Shown: positions 1 to 5,621 of the stretch, piece after piece
Numbering within the stretch: position 1 is the stretch's first letter
Layout of the letters: every line of letters starts with the position of its first letter
DNA from: an uncultured Synergistia bacterium
GTDB taxonomy: Bacteria > Eremiobacterota > SpSt-956 > JAKJGF01
Length of the DNA stretch: 5,621 nucleotides
Direction: 5' to 3'
NCBI GenBank assembly: GCA_937888925.1
Contig: CALARM010000997.1
Coordinates: forward strand, 1 to 5,621
Notes under the pieces: generated by a model
The model's database searches: none
What the model was told of the DNA's origin: nothing
What the model saw: only the letters and a program-made list of their open reading frames with translations
Made by a program: the position numbers and the translations under genes

Positions 1-2
1 AT

Positions 3-43
3 AAAAAACTAATTTTTCTTCTCCAGAGCCTGCCAGGCAGAAG
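3..43 (-). terminator. Weak terminator-like structure downstream of the kinase gene
   Basis: On the minus strand, about 60 nt after the stop codon, CTTCT-GCCT (43-39, 38-35) can pair with AGGC (31-28) and AGAAG (22-18), leaving a 5-nt bulge. The sequence then continues AAAAATTAG to a run of six T (8-3). The T-run lies nine nt beyond the stem, and upstream AAAAAGCT could also pair with AGTTTTTT. It is not a canonical intrinsic terminator, and the window edge cuts off anything further downstream. Confidence 0.3.
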
Positions 44-49
44 CTTTTT

Positions 50-69
50 ACAGGTACCCTTTTACCTGT
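50..69. repeat. Small hairpin ACAGGTA / TACCTGT
   Basis: A perfect 7-bp inverted repeat (50-56 with 63-69) encloses a 6-nt loop, 35 nt beyond the kinase stop. Neither strand has a T-run directly after the stem, so it is not a standard terminator by itself. It could protect the 3' end of the kinase mRNA or act together with the structure at 3-43. Confidence 0.5.
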
Positions 70-103
70 TACGGTACTTAGTCTCTGTCATCTAAATACT
101 GAC

Positions 104-3100
104 TTATTTTTTAAATTTCAGTGAACTGAATACCTTTGATATGATTTTACGGGTCTCAATATCCTGTTCTTTTTTTAGAGCCAGAAGTAATGAATTGGAA
201 GCTCTTTTATCACCTATCTGACCGAGAGATTCTGCCGAGTATTTTCTTACATCATGGTCTACGTCATTTAACATGGTATTACATAAATACTCAACAGCTC
301 TTTCATCCTCCAGATTACCAAGTGCATAGGCTGCTGTGGCTCTTACTGCTCCATCCCTGCTTCCGAGAAGGCCAAGTAATCCGCTCAGTGATTTTTTATC
401 TTTAAATTCCCCGAGAGCCCACGCTGCACGCTGTTGAACAAGAGGAGAAGGATCTCTTAAACATTCTATAAGGTTATCGACTACTACCGGGTCATTTATT
501 TCAACAACGGCTCTTATTGTGGCATCTCTTACTGTTTCATCTGGATCACCGAGTTTTGTTATGATACTTGGAAGAGCTCTGGCCTTATATTTTTCTGTCA
601 TAACCAGCACGGCATCTTTTCTCATATCAGGATCCCTGTCATTAAGAGCTTCTTCTTCAGGGAATATTTCTTCCTCTCTGCAGTCAGAACTGTAATCAGA
701 CCTCTGTAATGTCCCTCCGGGATATACTGCTTTTATTATATTTTCTCTCAATAATTCATCATCAGATTTTGCAACTTTTATAATCTTCTCAACATTTTTG
801 CTATTGTCTATCTTTTTTAAAGCTTCTGCAGCATATATTCTTACGTCTTTATTATTGTCTTTAATTATACATTCTACAAGAGGTTCCATAGCATTACTGT
901 CAGCTATATTGCCGAGAGCGTAAGCAGCATTCTGTCTTATATCGGGTAAGTCATGGTCCAGCATATTTATGATCTCAGGGAGAGCTTTTCTGGCCTTTAA
1001 TTCACCTAAAATCCATATAGCCATTTGAAGTTCATGTTCACCGGCATTATATAACAGAGAAATTAAAGGATCTACTGCTTCCTCATAACGTGACAGGGCG
1101 TAACCTGCTGCACGGCAGACATTTTCATCTTCATCTTTAAGAGTTTCTATAAGATAGGGTACAGAGTCACATAGTTTAATATTACCAAGTGCCCTGCACG
1201 CATCAGCCCTTGCTCTTGGATTGGCGCTCTGTAAATCTGATAAATATTTATTAATGTCAGGAACATTTTCCTCCGTTTCATCCCCTGTTTCATCCCCGAA
1301 ATATTTCACAATAAAGGATTGTCTTTTTTGACTGTTTCCGTCTATTGCCATATCTATGAAACCGGGTATATTGACATTTCCTTTCAGTTGTAATACAGAT
1401 TCTGCTGCATTTTTTCTTACATCTGTATCACTGTCTTCTATTATTATTTGAAGAAGGGATGAAAGAGCTTTCTTATCTCCAATATTACCCAGTGCATATG
1501 CAGCAGTTGCTCTTGTGCCGGGATCCTTATGGTTTAACAGTTTTAAAAGAGCATTTGTAGCTCTCTTATCACGAAATTCTCCTGCACCCCATACTGCCCA
1601 TTGTCTTAATATAGGTCTTGGAGTATCCAGTAGTTTTATAATAGCTTCTAGTGTGTTACTCTGTTTCATGTTGACTACTGCTTTCAGGGAATCTACAGCT
1701 ATTGCTTCATCCATGTCATTAATATAATTTACCAGTATACCGGCAGTCTGTGGATCTCCTGTCTGAACAAGAAGATTTATGCCATCAAGTCTCATAGATT
1801 GGTCTTTACTGTCAAGCATATGGACATATTTGCTATATCTGGCAGGTATCTGTGGAGGCTGGGAAATTTTGGCACTGTAGCCGGAAAAATACATTAATAT
1901 TACATCTGTTCTCGTCTCCTCTTCTTCTTCTTCCGCTATTTCTATAAGAGAAGAAAGATCTCTTCCGTCTAGTTGAGCTATTGATTCAGCCGAACGTATA
2001 CGAACTTCCTGGTCTATATCTTTTATATAAAGATTAATAAGAGGTTCTATTGCTTCTTTTTTACCAAGATTACCAAGAGCATAAGCAGAACTTGCTCTTA
2101 CACCTCCATCATGGTCGTTGAGTGATTTTATGAGAGGATTTAAGGCGCTTACATCATTTATTTCTCCAAGAGCCATGGCAGCATACTGTTTGACTATAAG
2201 ATCTCCGGAAGACAGATGTTTTATGAGGACAGGTACAGTAGATGCATCTTTTATTTTCCCCATGGCTTTTATTATAGCTCTTGTTGTATTTTGCTCGTTA
2301 TATTCCAGCAATTCCATTAAAAAAGATATTGCCCTTCTATCTTTCAATTCCCCCAGTTCTTCTATGGCATTTATTCTTTCTGAAATATTGTTGCTCTCAA
2401 GCTGTTTTATTAGAGACATAAATTTATTTTCCTTGAGTTGAATTCCCGACTTTTCAACAGGAGGTTTTCCGACCTGAAGAACAGGTTTTGGTGCAGGAGG
2501 TTTTCCGACCTGAAGAACAGGTTTTGGTGCAGGAGGTTTTCCGACCTGAAGAACAGGTTTTGGTGCAGGAGGTTTTTCAACTGCCGGCTCATGTATGATT
2601 TCAGATGATATTTTATTAACAGAAACGGTCGTTTTCTGTGGAACTGGTTGGGTAGGAGGAATTTCTTCTTCTATAAATTCTACTATTTCTTCTCTGGATG
2701 CTACCTGTATAACTTCTTTCTCTTCTTCTGTTACAGTCTCCTCATCTTCCAGATTTATATTTTTAAGGTAGTCAAGTCTTTTAAGTCCATCAGGATAGAC
2801 TTCAAGTATTGCTTCCTGCATTTCTTTTGCTGAAGAAAATCTATCTTTCGCTTCTATTTCGACGGCTTTCATTACAATTGTTTCTATTTCTTCGGATATG
2901 TCAGGATTTAAATCCCTTACATAACTGAACTGAAATGGTACAGCAGGAAATTCTCCTGTTAAAAGATGATGCATTGTAGCTCCAAGTGCATAAACATCGC
3001 TTCTGACCTCCGGGTTTCCCATATACTGTTCAGGAGGAGAATAACCTTCTGTTCCTATGGCTGTTTTCCCTCTTTCACTTCCCGGCTGGACAGTTCTGGC

Positions 3101-3688
3101 AAGGCCGAAGTCGATAAGCATGGCTCTGCCGTCTTCATATTGAAGCATTATATTTGAAGGTTTTAAATCTCTGTAAAGAATAGGAGGGTTTTGATTGTGC
3201 AGGTAATCCAGTACCCCTGATACCTGTATTGCAATATCTACAACATCTGCTTCCGGAAGTCCGGGATCTCCCTCTGCCTCCAGAACCGACTCGAGATCTT
3301 CTCCCTGGACATAATCCATGACAATATAATACCTGTCGTAATCATGGAAATAGTCACTTACACGGGGCATATTCGGGTGTTTTAATCTTGCAAGAATTTC
3401 TGCTTCTTCTTTAAAACGCTGAACTACATATTGTTCTTCCTGAGGTGAGAATTGTTTGAATAATTCTTTTACAGCTTTAACGATATTTTTCTTTATATCT
3501 TTTGCAAGATATACTGCACCCATTCCACCTGCTTTAATGAGTTTTGTAATACGATATCTGTAATGAATCAACGTTCCTGATGCCAGAGCTCCATCGCTGG
3601 CAAATCTGGTTAGAGCTGTATCACATATATGACATTTTTTTGAATCATCAGGGTTAGATGTTCCACATGTAGGACAATAGGTTGCCAT
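104..3688 (-). CDS. Zinc-ribbon Ser/Thr protein kinase fused to 24 HEAT-like repeats
   Basis: Predicted cytoplasmic Hanks-type Ser/Thr kinase of 1194 residues; I see no signal peptide or membrane segment. Residues 5-22 form a zinc ribbon (C5, C8, C19, C22). The kinase domain spans about 43-297: Gly loop KAGGMGAVY (52-60), ATP-binding K74 in AVK, likely helix-C E95, catalytic loop YRDLKPSN with D174, K176 and N179, DFG at 193-195, GTEGYSPPE at 212-220, D231 and R283. All catalytic residues are present, so it should be active. It differs from consensus in Lys for the first loop Gly, Tyr for His in HRD, and PPE for APE. R173 makes it an RD kinase; T209 and T213 are plausible activation-loop sites. 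Residues 298-420 are an acidic then proline-rich linker. Residues 421-1194 are HEAT-like repeats (EZ_HEAT/HEAT_2 type), probably a protein-binding solenoid. The start is supported by AAGGAG six nt upstream. Kinase activity is a confident call; substrate and pathway are unknown. Confidence 0.95.
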   Translation of the reverse strand: MATYCPTCGTSNPDDSKKCHICDTALTRFASDGALASGTLIHYRYRITKLIKAGGMGAVYLAKDIKKNIVKAVKELFKQFSPQEEQYVVQRFKEEAEILARLKHPNMPRVSDYFHDYDRYYIVMDYVQGEDLESVLEAEGDPGLPEADVVDIAIQVSGVLDYLHNQNPPILYRDLKPSNIMLQYEDGRAMLIDFGLARTVQPGSERGKTAIGTEGYSPPEQYMGNPEVRSDVYALGATMHHLLTGEFPAVPFQFSYVRDLNPDISEEIETIVMKAVEIEAKDRFSSAKEMQEAILEVYPDGLKRLDYLKNINLEDEETVTEEEKEVIQVASREEIVEFIEEEIPPTQPVPQKTTVSVNKISSEIIHEPAVEKPPAPKPVLQVGKPPAPKPVLQVGKPPAPKPVLQVGKPPVEKSGIQLKENKFMSLIKQLESNNISERINAIEELGELKDRRAISFLMELLEYNEQNTTRAIIKAMGKIKDASTVPVLIKHLSSGDLIVKQYAAMALGEINDVSALNPLIKSLNDHDGGVRASSAYALGNLGKKEAIEPLINLYIKDIDQEVRIRSAESIAQLDGRDLSSLIEIAEEEEEETRTDVILMYFSGYSAKISQPPQIPARYSKYVHMLDSKDQSMRLDGINLLVQTGDPQTAGILVNYINDMDEAIAVDSLKAVVNMKQSNTLEAIIKLLDTPRPILRQWAVWGAGEFRDKRATNALLKLLNHKDPGTRATAAYALGNIGDKKALSSLLQIIIEDSDTDVRKNAAESVLQLKGNVNIPGFIDMAIDGNSQKRQSFIVKYFGDETGDETEENVPDINKYLSDLQSANPRARADACRALGNIKLCDSVPYLIETLKDEDENVCRAAGYALSRYEEAVDPLISLLYNAGEHELQMAIWILGELKARKALPEIINMLDHDLPDIRQNAAYALGNIADSNAMEPLVECIIKDNNKDVRIYAAEALKKIDNSKNVEKIIKVAKSDDELLRENIIKAVYPGGTLQRSDYSSDCREEEIFPEEEALNDRDPDMRKDAVLVMTEKYKARALPSIITKLGDPDETVRDATIRAVVEINDPVVVDNLIECLRDPSPLVQQRAAWALGEFKDKKSLSGLLGLLGSRDGAVRATAAYALGNLEDERAVEYLCNTMLNDVDHDVRKYSAESLGQIGDKRASNSLLLALKKEQDIETRKIISKVFSSLKFKK
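107..2428 (-). repeat. Four coding super-repeats of six HEAT units each
   Basis: Translated residues 421-1194 divide into four blocks of about 195 residues: roughly 421-613, 614-808, 809-1003 and 1004-1194. Each holds six units of about 31 residues. The fourth unit of each block carries AYALGN, with its R-x-x-[SA]-AYALGN motif starting at residues 531, 726, 918 and 1116 (spacings 195, 192, 198). The fifth carries [SA]AE[SA] at 566, 761, 953 and 1151, with the same spacings. Each sixth unit ends in an aromatic turn such as MYFSG, KYFGD or AVYPG. DNA identity between blocks is low, so these are old duplications, unlike the 36-bp linker repeat. Block edges are approximate. Confidence 0.85.
2458..2576 (-). 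repeat. Perfect 36-bp tandem repeat (3.3 copies) in the kinase linker
   Basis: Three contiguous 36-bp units start at 2458, 2494 and 2530. They are identical at every base, and a partial fourth copy runs from 2566 to 2576. The unit is twelve codons, so the array stays in frame and encodes three copies of KPPAPKPVLQVG (residues 372-407), followed by KPPVEK. Each unit contains a small inverted repeat, ACCTG-AAGAA-CAGGT (first copy 2472-2486), which could favour polymerase slippage. The Pro/Lys-rich product should be an extended spacer between the kinase and the HEAT solenoid. Identity at synonymous positions points to recent expansion or homogenisation. Confidence 0.95.
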
Positions 3689-3694
3689 AAAGAT

Positions 3695-3700
3695 CTCCTT
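3695..3700 (-). promoter_or_regulatory. Ribosome binding site of the kinase gene
   Basis: On the minus strand the sequence reads AAGGAG, then six nt (ATCTTT), then ATG. This is a near-ideal Shine-Dalgarno site and fixes the start at 3688. The zinc-ribbon cysteines begin only five codons in, which also supports this start. Confidence 0.9.
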
Positions 3701-3805
3701 ATGATTCTTTAATTATTATTAAAGTATTTCAATTTGATTGCAGAAAATCCTTCTAAATAAATCAGAAAGAATTTACAAAAGTTATATATATATAAGCAGA
3801 GTTAT

Positions 3806-3833
3806 GTTATAGTATCAGTGAAATATATGACAG
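3806..3833 (-). promoter_or_regulatory. Candidate promoter for the kinase gene
   Basis: On the minus strand CTGTCA (3833-3828) and TATAAC (3811-3806) are separated by 16 nt, resembling -35 and -10 boxes. This would give a leader of roughly 110 nt. A second possibility is TTGAAA followed 17 nt later by AAGAAT, closer to the gene, but it leaves almost no leader before the ribosome site. The region is very AT-rich, so both may be chance. Confidence 0.25.
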
Positions 3834-3943
3834 ATCATTAATTTACTGAGGTAAGCATAAATAATACATATATGCTTCTGTCACGGGAGGTCAGCCTTTA
3901 TACATGCTTATGCTCAGGTCAGTAAGAGTATCAGGAAATTTCA
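3819..3943. repeat. Nested inverted repeats, possible structured RNA or operator
   Basis: Three complementary pairs nest in order: TGAAAT (3819-3824) with ATTTCA (3938-3943), TTACTGA (3843-3849) with TCAGTAA (3919-3925), and AGCATAA (3854-3860) with TTATGCT (3908-3914). A competing hairpin AAGCATA (3853-3859) with TATGCTT (3871-3877), loop 11 nt, uses the same left arm and so cannot coexist with the third pair. GGTCAG also occurs twice (3889-3894, 3917-3922 region). The pattern resembles an RNA with alternative folds, but it matches no riboswitch class I recognise and the stems are short. Confidence 0.35.
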
Positions 3944-3951
3944 TTTTTAAG

Positions 3952-4041
3952 GGTTATGAGTTTCGGGTGTTGGGTGTCAGGTTAAAAAGATTAACAATCC
4001 AAAACCCAGAACCTAAAATCCAACACCCATAACCTATAACC
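3952..4041. repeat. Imperfect palindrome of GGGTGTTGG type, REP-like
   Basis: Arms 3952-3983 and 4010-4041 are complementary at 25 of 32 positions with no gaps, including a 9-bp perfect core GGGTGTTGG with CCAACACCC; at least two mismatches could be G-U in RNA. The loop is 26 nt. An alternative register pairs CAGGTTAAAA (3978-3987) exactly with TTTTAACCTG (4045-4054). Degenerate G-rich heptamer-like repeats of this flavour occur between genes in several bacterial groups, so this is probably one copy of a dispersed family. Copy number cannot be judged here. It ends about 50 nt before the start of the flavoprotein gene. Confidence 0.75.
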
Positions 4042-4080
4042 TGATTTTAACCTGTGATACTATGCAGTCTCATAGAAAAA

Positions 4081-4086
4081 TATAAT
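4081..4086 (+). promoter_or_regulatory. TATAAT -10 box placed for leaderless transcription
   Basis: A perfect TATAAT lies at 4081-4086, so transcription would be expected to begin around 4092-4094, which is the proposed ATG itself. No good -35 hexamer is found 15-19 nt upstream, and there is no extended -10 TG. In such AT-rich DNA the box may be fortuitous. Its support is the matching absence of a ribosome binding site. Confidence 0.35.
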
Positions 4087-4091
4087 ATTTT

Positions 4092-5618
4092 ATGTGTAAT
4101 ATAGTGAATTTGCGTTTTAAAATAACAGAAAAAATGGATCTTGCCGCCTCTATAGCGAAGACTCTTAATATATCTGTATCTGATATATCAAGTTATGAAA
4201 TCCTCAGAAAATCCATAGATGCACGCAAAAAGAGTATGATTTATTTTGATTTTTCTGTTAAGGTATATTTAAAGAAAAGAGAAAAAGAGATACAGAAATT
4301 AAATACAGATAGTCAGGACATAATAAGGAAAAGAAGACATACGTTGAATCCTGTAATAGCAGGTACGGGACCTGCCGGTTTGTTTTCCGCCCTGACCCTG
4401 GTAAAAAAAGGCTATAAACCTTTAATTATAGAAAGAGGTAAGAAGATAGCTCACAGAATAAGAGATGTGGAAAAACTCTGGACAGATGGTATATTAAATC
4501 CGGATTCTAATGTGCAGTTCGGAGAAGGAGGGGCAGGAACTTTTTCCGACGGAAAACTTACATGCAGAAAAAAAGAGGGGCTTATAAAAGAAATATTAAA
4601 GATCATGGTTGATTTCGGTGCTCCGAAAGAAATTTTATATGAAAATAAACCTCATGTGGGAACTGATCTTATCAGAAAAGTTGTTACGAATATGAGAAAA
4701 TTTCTTGAGGAAAAAGGTGTAAATTTTCTTTTCTCTACAAAACTGGAAGGTATATCCGTAAAAGGAAGTAATCTTGCAGGAGTAAAAATTTCCGGTACTA
4801 CCTGTGATACTGATGCACTTATTCTTGCTATAGGCCATAGTGCAAGAGATACCTTTGAGTTACTGGAAAAAACAGGTCTTTCCATGGAACCGAAAGATTT
4901 TGCTGTCGGATTAAGAATTGAACATGACCAGAACCTGATAAACAGGAACCAGTATGGAAGATTTTTTGCCGATCCTCTGCTCCCGCCTGCAGATTATATT
5001 TTAAAATATAATGATATGGAATCCGGGAGAAGTGTTTATTCATTCTGCATGTGTCCCGGAGGAGAGATAATCTGCGCTGCTTCGGAACCGGAAGGACTCG
5101 TAGTAAACGGTATGAGTAATTATCTCAGAAACAGCGGGAAAGCAAATTCTGCTCTTGTTGTCACGGTAAGGGTAAAAGATTTTTATTCTTCTTCCGTTCT
5201 TGATGGTATGGAATTTCAGAGAAAATATGAAAAAATGGCTTTTTTTGCAGGAGGCGGTAATTATTTTGCACCGGCACAGACCACCCGGTCTTTTCTTGGT
5301 CTCAGGGATATGTATGGTTGCAGAACAAGCTATTTACGCGGTGTAAATTTTGTGCAATTGAAAGACTGCCTTCCTGATTTTTTATATATTACTTTGAGAA
5401 GAGGTCTTGAAGATTTCTGTAAAAAAATAAAAAATTTTGAGAAATCAATACTGGTAGGTATAGAAACAAGAACTTCCTCTCCTGTAAGGATTTTGAGAAA
5501 TGATAACAGAGAGTCTCCGAATGTATTCGGCCTTTATCCTGCAGGAGAAGGGGCAGGTTATGCAGGAGGAATAATAAGTTCTTCTCTGGATGGAATGAAA
5601 ACAGGAGAGGTTTTTTAA
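4092..5618 (+). CDS. FAD/NAD(P)-dependent dehydrogenase, COG2509-like, function unknown
   Basis: Predicted soluble flavoprotein of 508 residues. A small N-terminal domain (about 1-80) contains the SIDARKK motif at 41-47, typical of this family. A Rossmann FAD-binding fold follows, with GTGPAG at 91-96 and the acidic end of strand 2 at E114 (LIIERG). Family signatures are GEGGAGTFSDGKLT (144-157), VGLRIEH (272-278), YSFCMCPGGEI (316-326), GIETRTSSPVRI (456-467) and the C-terminal FAD-contacting PAGEGAGYAGG (483-493). These place it with the COG2509 'uncharacterised FAD-dependent dehydrogenases', whose substrate is not established. Length and both termini look complete. ATG at 4092 is the first in-frame start after an in-frame TAA at 4083, and its N-terminus fits the family; GTG at 4104 or ATG at 4134 are alternatives. 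None has a Shine-Dalgarno site. It is divergent from the kinase, with no other neighbour visible. Confidence 0.93.
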   Translation: MCNIVNLRFKITEKMDLAASIAKTLNISVSDISSYEILRKSIDARKKSMIYFDFSVKVYLKKREKEIQKLNTDSQDIIRKRRHTLNPVIAGTGPAGLFSALTLVKKGYKPLIIERGKKIAHRIRDVEKLWTDGILNPDSNVQFGEGGAGTFSDGKLTCRKKEGLIKEILKIMVDFGAPKEILYENKPHVGTDLIRKVVTNMRKFLEEKGVNFLFSTKLEGISVKGSNLAGVKISGTTCDTDALILAIGHSARDTFELLEKTGLSMEPKDFAVGLRIEHDQNLINRNQYGRFFADPLLPPADYILKYNDMESGRSVYSFCMCPGGEIICAASEPEGLVVNGMSNYLRNSGKANSALVVTVRVKDFYSSSVLDGMEFQRKYEKMAFFAGGGNYFAPAQTTRSFLGLRDMYGCRTSYLRGVNFVQLKDCLPDFLYITLRRGLEDFCKKIKNFEKSILVGIETRTSSPVRILRNDNRESPNVFGLYPAGEGAGYAGGIISSSLDGMKTGEVF

Positions 5619-5621
5619 AGA

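Larger units (their letters stand above)
3809..4063. repeat. Intergenic segment bracketed by 9-bp inverted repeats
   Basis: ATAGTATCA at 3809-3817 is the exact inverse complement of TGATACTAT at 4055-4063, and a further copy of the core (AGTATCAGG) lies at 3927-3935. The segment holds no gene but contains two clusters of inverted repeats: 3819-3943 and 3952-4041. It could be a small non-autonomous mobile element or a pair of structured regulatory regions. I see no convincing target-site duplication, and a 9-bp match in AT-rich DNA may be accidental, so the boundaries are tentative. Confidence 0.35.

Noticed and set aside
2118..2441. 107-codon open frame on the plus strand, antisense to the HEAT region
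   Set aside because: It lies wholly inside the strongly supported kinase gene, has no ribosome site or recognisable domain, and its composition follows from the repetitive complementary strand.
2458..2576. 36-bp repeats, a length typical of CRISPR arrays
   Set aside because: The units are directly contiguous with no spacers, stay in frame and encode KPPAPKPVLQVG inside the kinase gene.
3772..3813. Plus-strand promoter TTTACA with TATAGT or TATAAG boxes
   Set aside because: Spacings are 30 or 13 nt rather than about 17, and the TA-rich run makes hexamer matches uninformative.
3872..3925. 17-residue open frame starting MLLSREV in the intergenic region
   Set aside because: No Shine-Dalgarno site at a usable distance, no conserved feature, and it overlaps the inverted-repeat cluster; its length is within chance.
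3951..3981. Possible G-quadruplex in the GGG-rich arm of the palindrome
   Set aside because: Only three GGG tracts plus GG, with long first loop; the palindrome explains the G/C strand pattern better.
4635..5043. Three minus-strand open frames of 67-77 codons inside the flavoprotein gene
   Set aside because: They overlap each other and the clear COG2509 coding frame, and show no domain or ribosome site of their own.
1..5621. Search for tRNA, rRNA, transposase, phage or defence genes
   Set aside because: None seen: both long frames are fully explained, and the non-coding parts contain no tRNA-like cloverleaf or known mobile-element gene.

Overview
The window is AT-rich bacterial DNA with two long, apparently complete genes that are transcribed divergently from a 403-bp intergenic region. 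The organism cannot be named from this sequence alone. Bacterial Ser/Thr kinases that carry an N-terminal zinc ribbon and HEAT repeats, together with AT-rich codon use (many AGA and ATA codons), would fit an uncultured, signalling-rich bacterial lineage, but that is only an inference.

Layout. Positions 1-103 lie downstream of the kinase gene and hold only a weak terminator-like structure and a small hairpin. Positions 104-3688 (minus strand) encode a 1194-residue soluble protein. In order it has a four-cysteine zinc ribbon, a Hanks-type Ser/Thr kinase domain, an acidic and proline-rich linker containing three perfect 12-residue repeats, and 24 HEAT-like repeats organised as four super-repeats of about 195 residues. 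Positions 3689-4091 are non-coding and rich in inverted repeats. They include a 32+32 nt imperfect palindrome of GGGTGTTGG type and a separate nested set of inverted repeats, all bracketed by a 9-bp inverted repeat. Positions 4092-5618 (plus strand) encode a 508-residue FAD/NAD(P)-dependent dehydrogenase of the uncharacterised COG2509 type, ending 3 nt before the window edge.

How the genes relate. They share an intergenic region but no operon, and nothing in the sequence links the kinase to the flavoprotein functionally. The kinase has a textbook Shine-Dalgarno site. The flavoprotein has none, and a TATAAT box lies just where it would make the transcript start at or next to the ATG. The features most worth a second look are the super-repeat architecture of the kinase, the perfectly conserved 36-bp coding repeat in its linker, and the structured intergenic region. 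No complete new multi-gene system is visible in this window.
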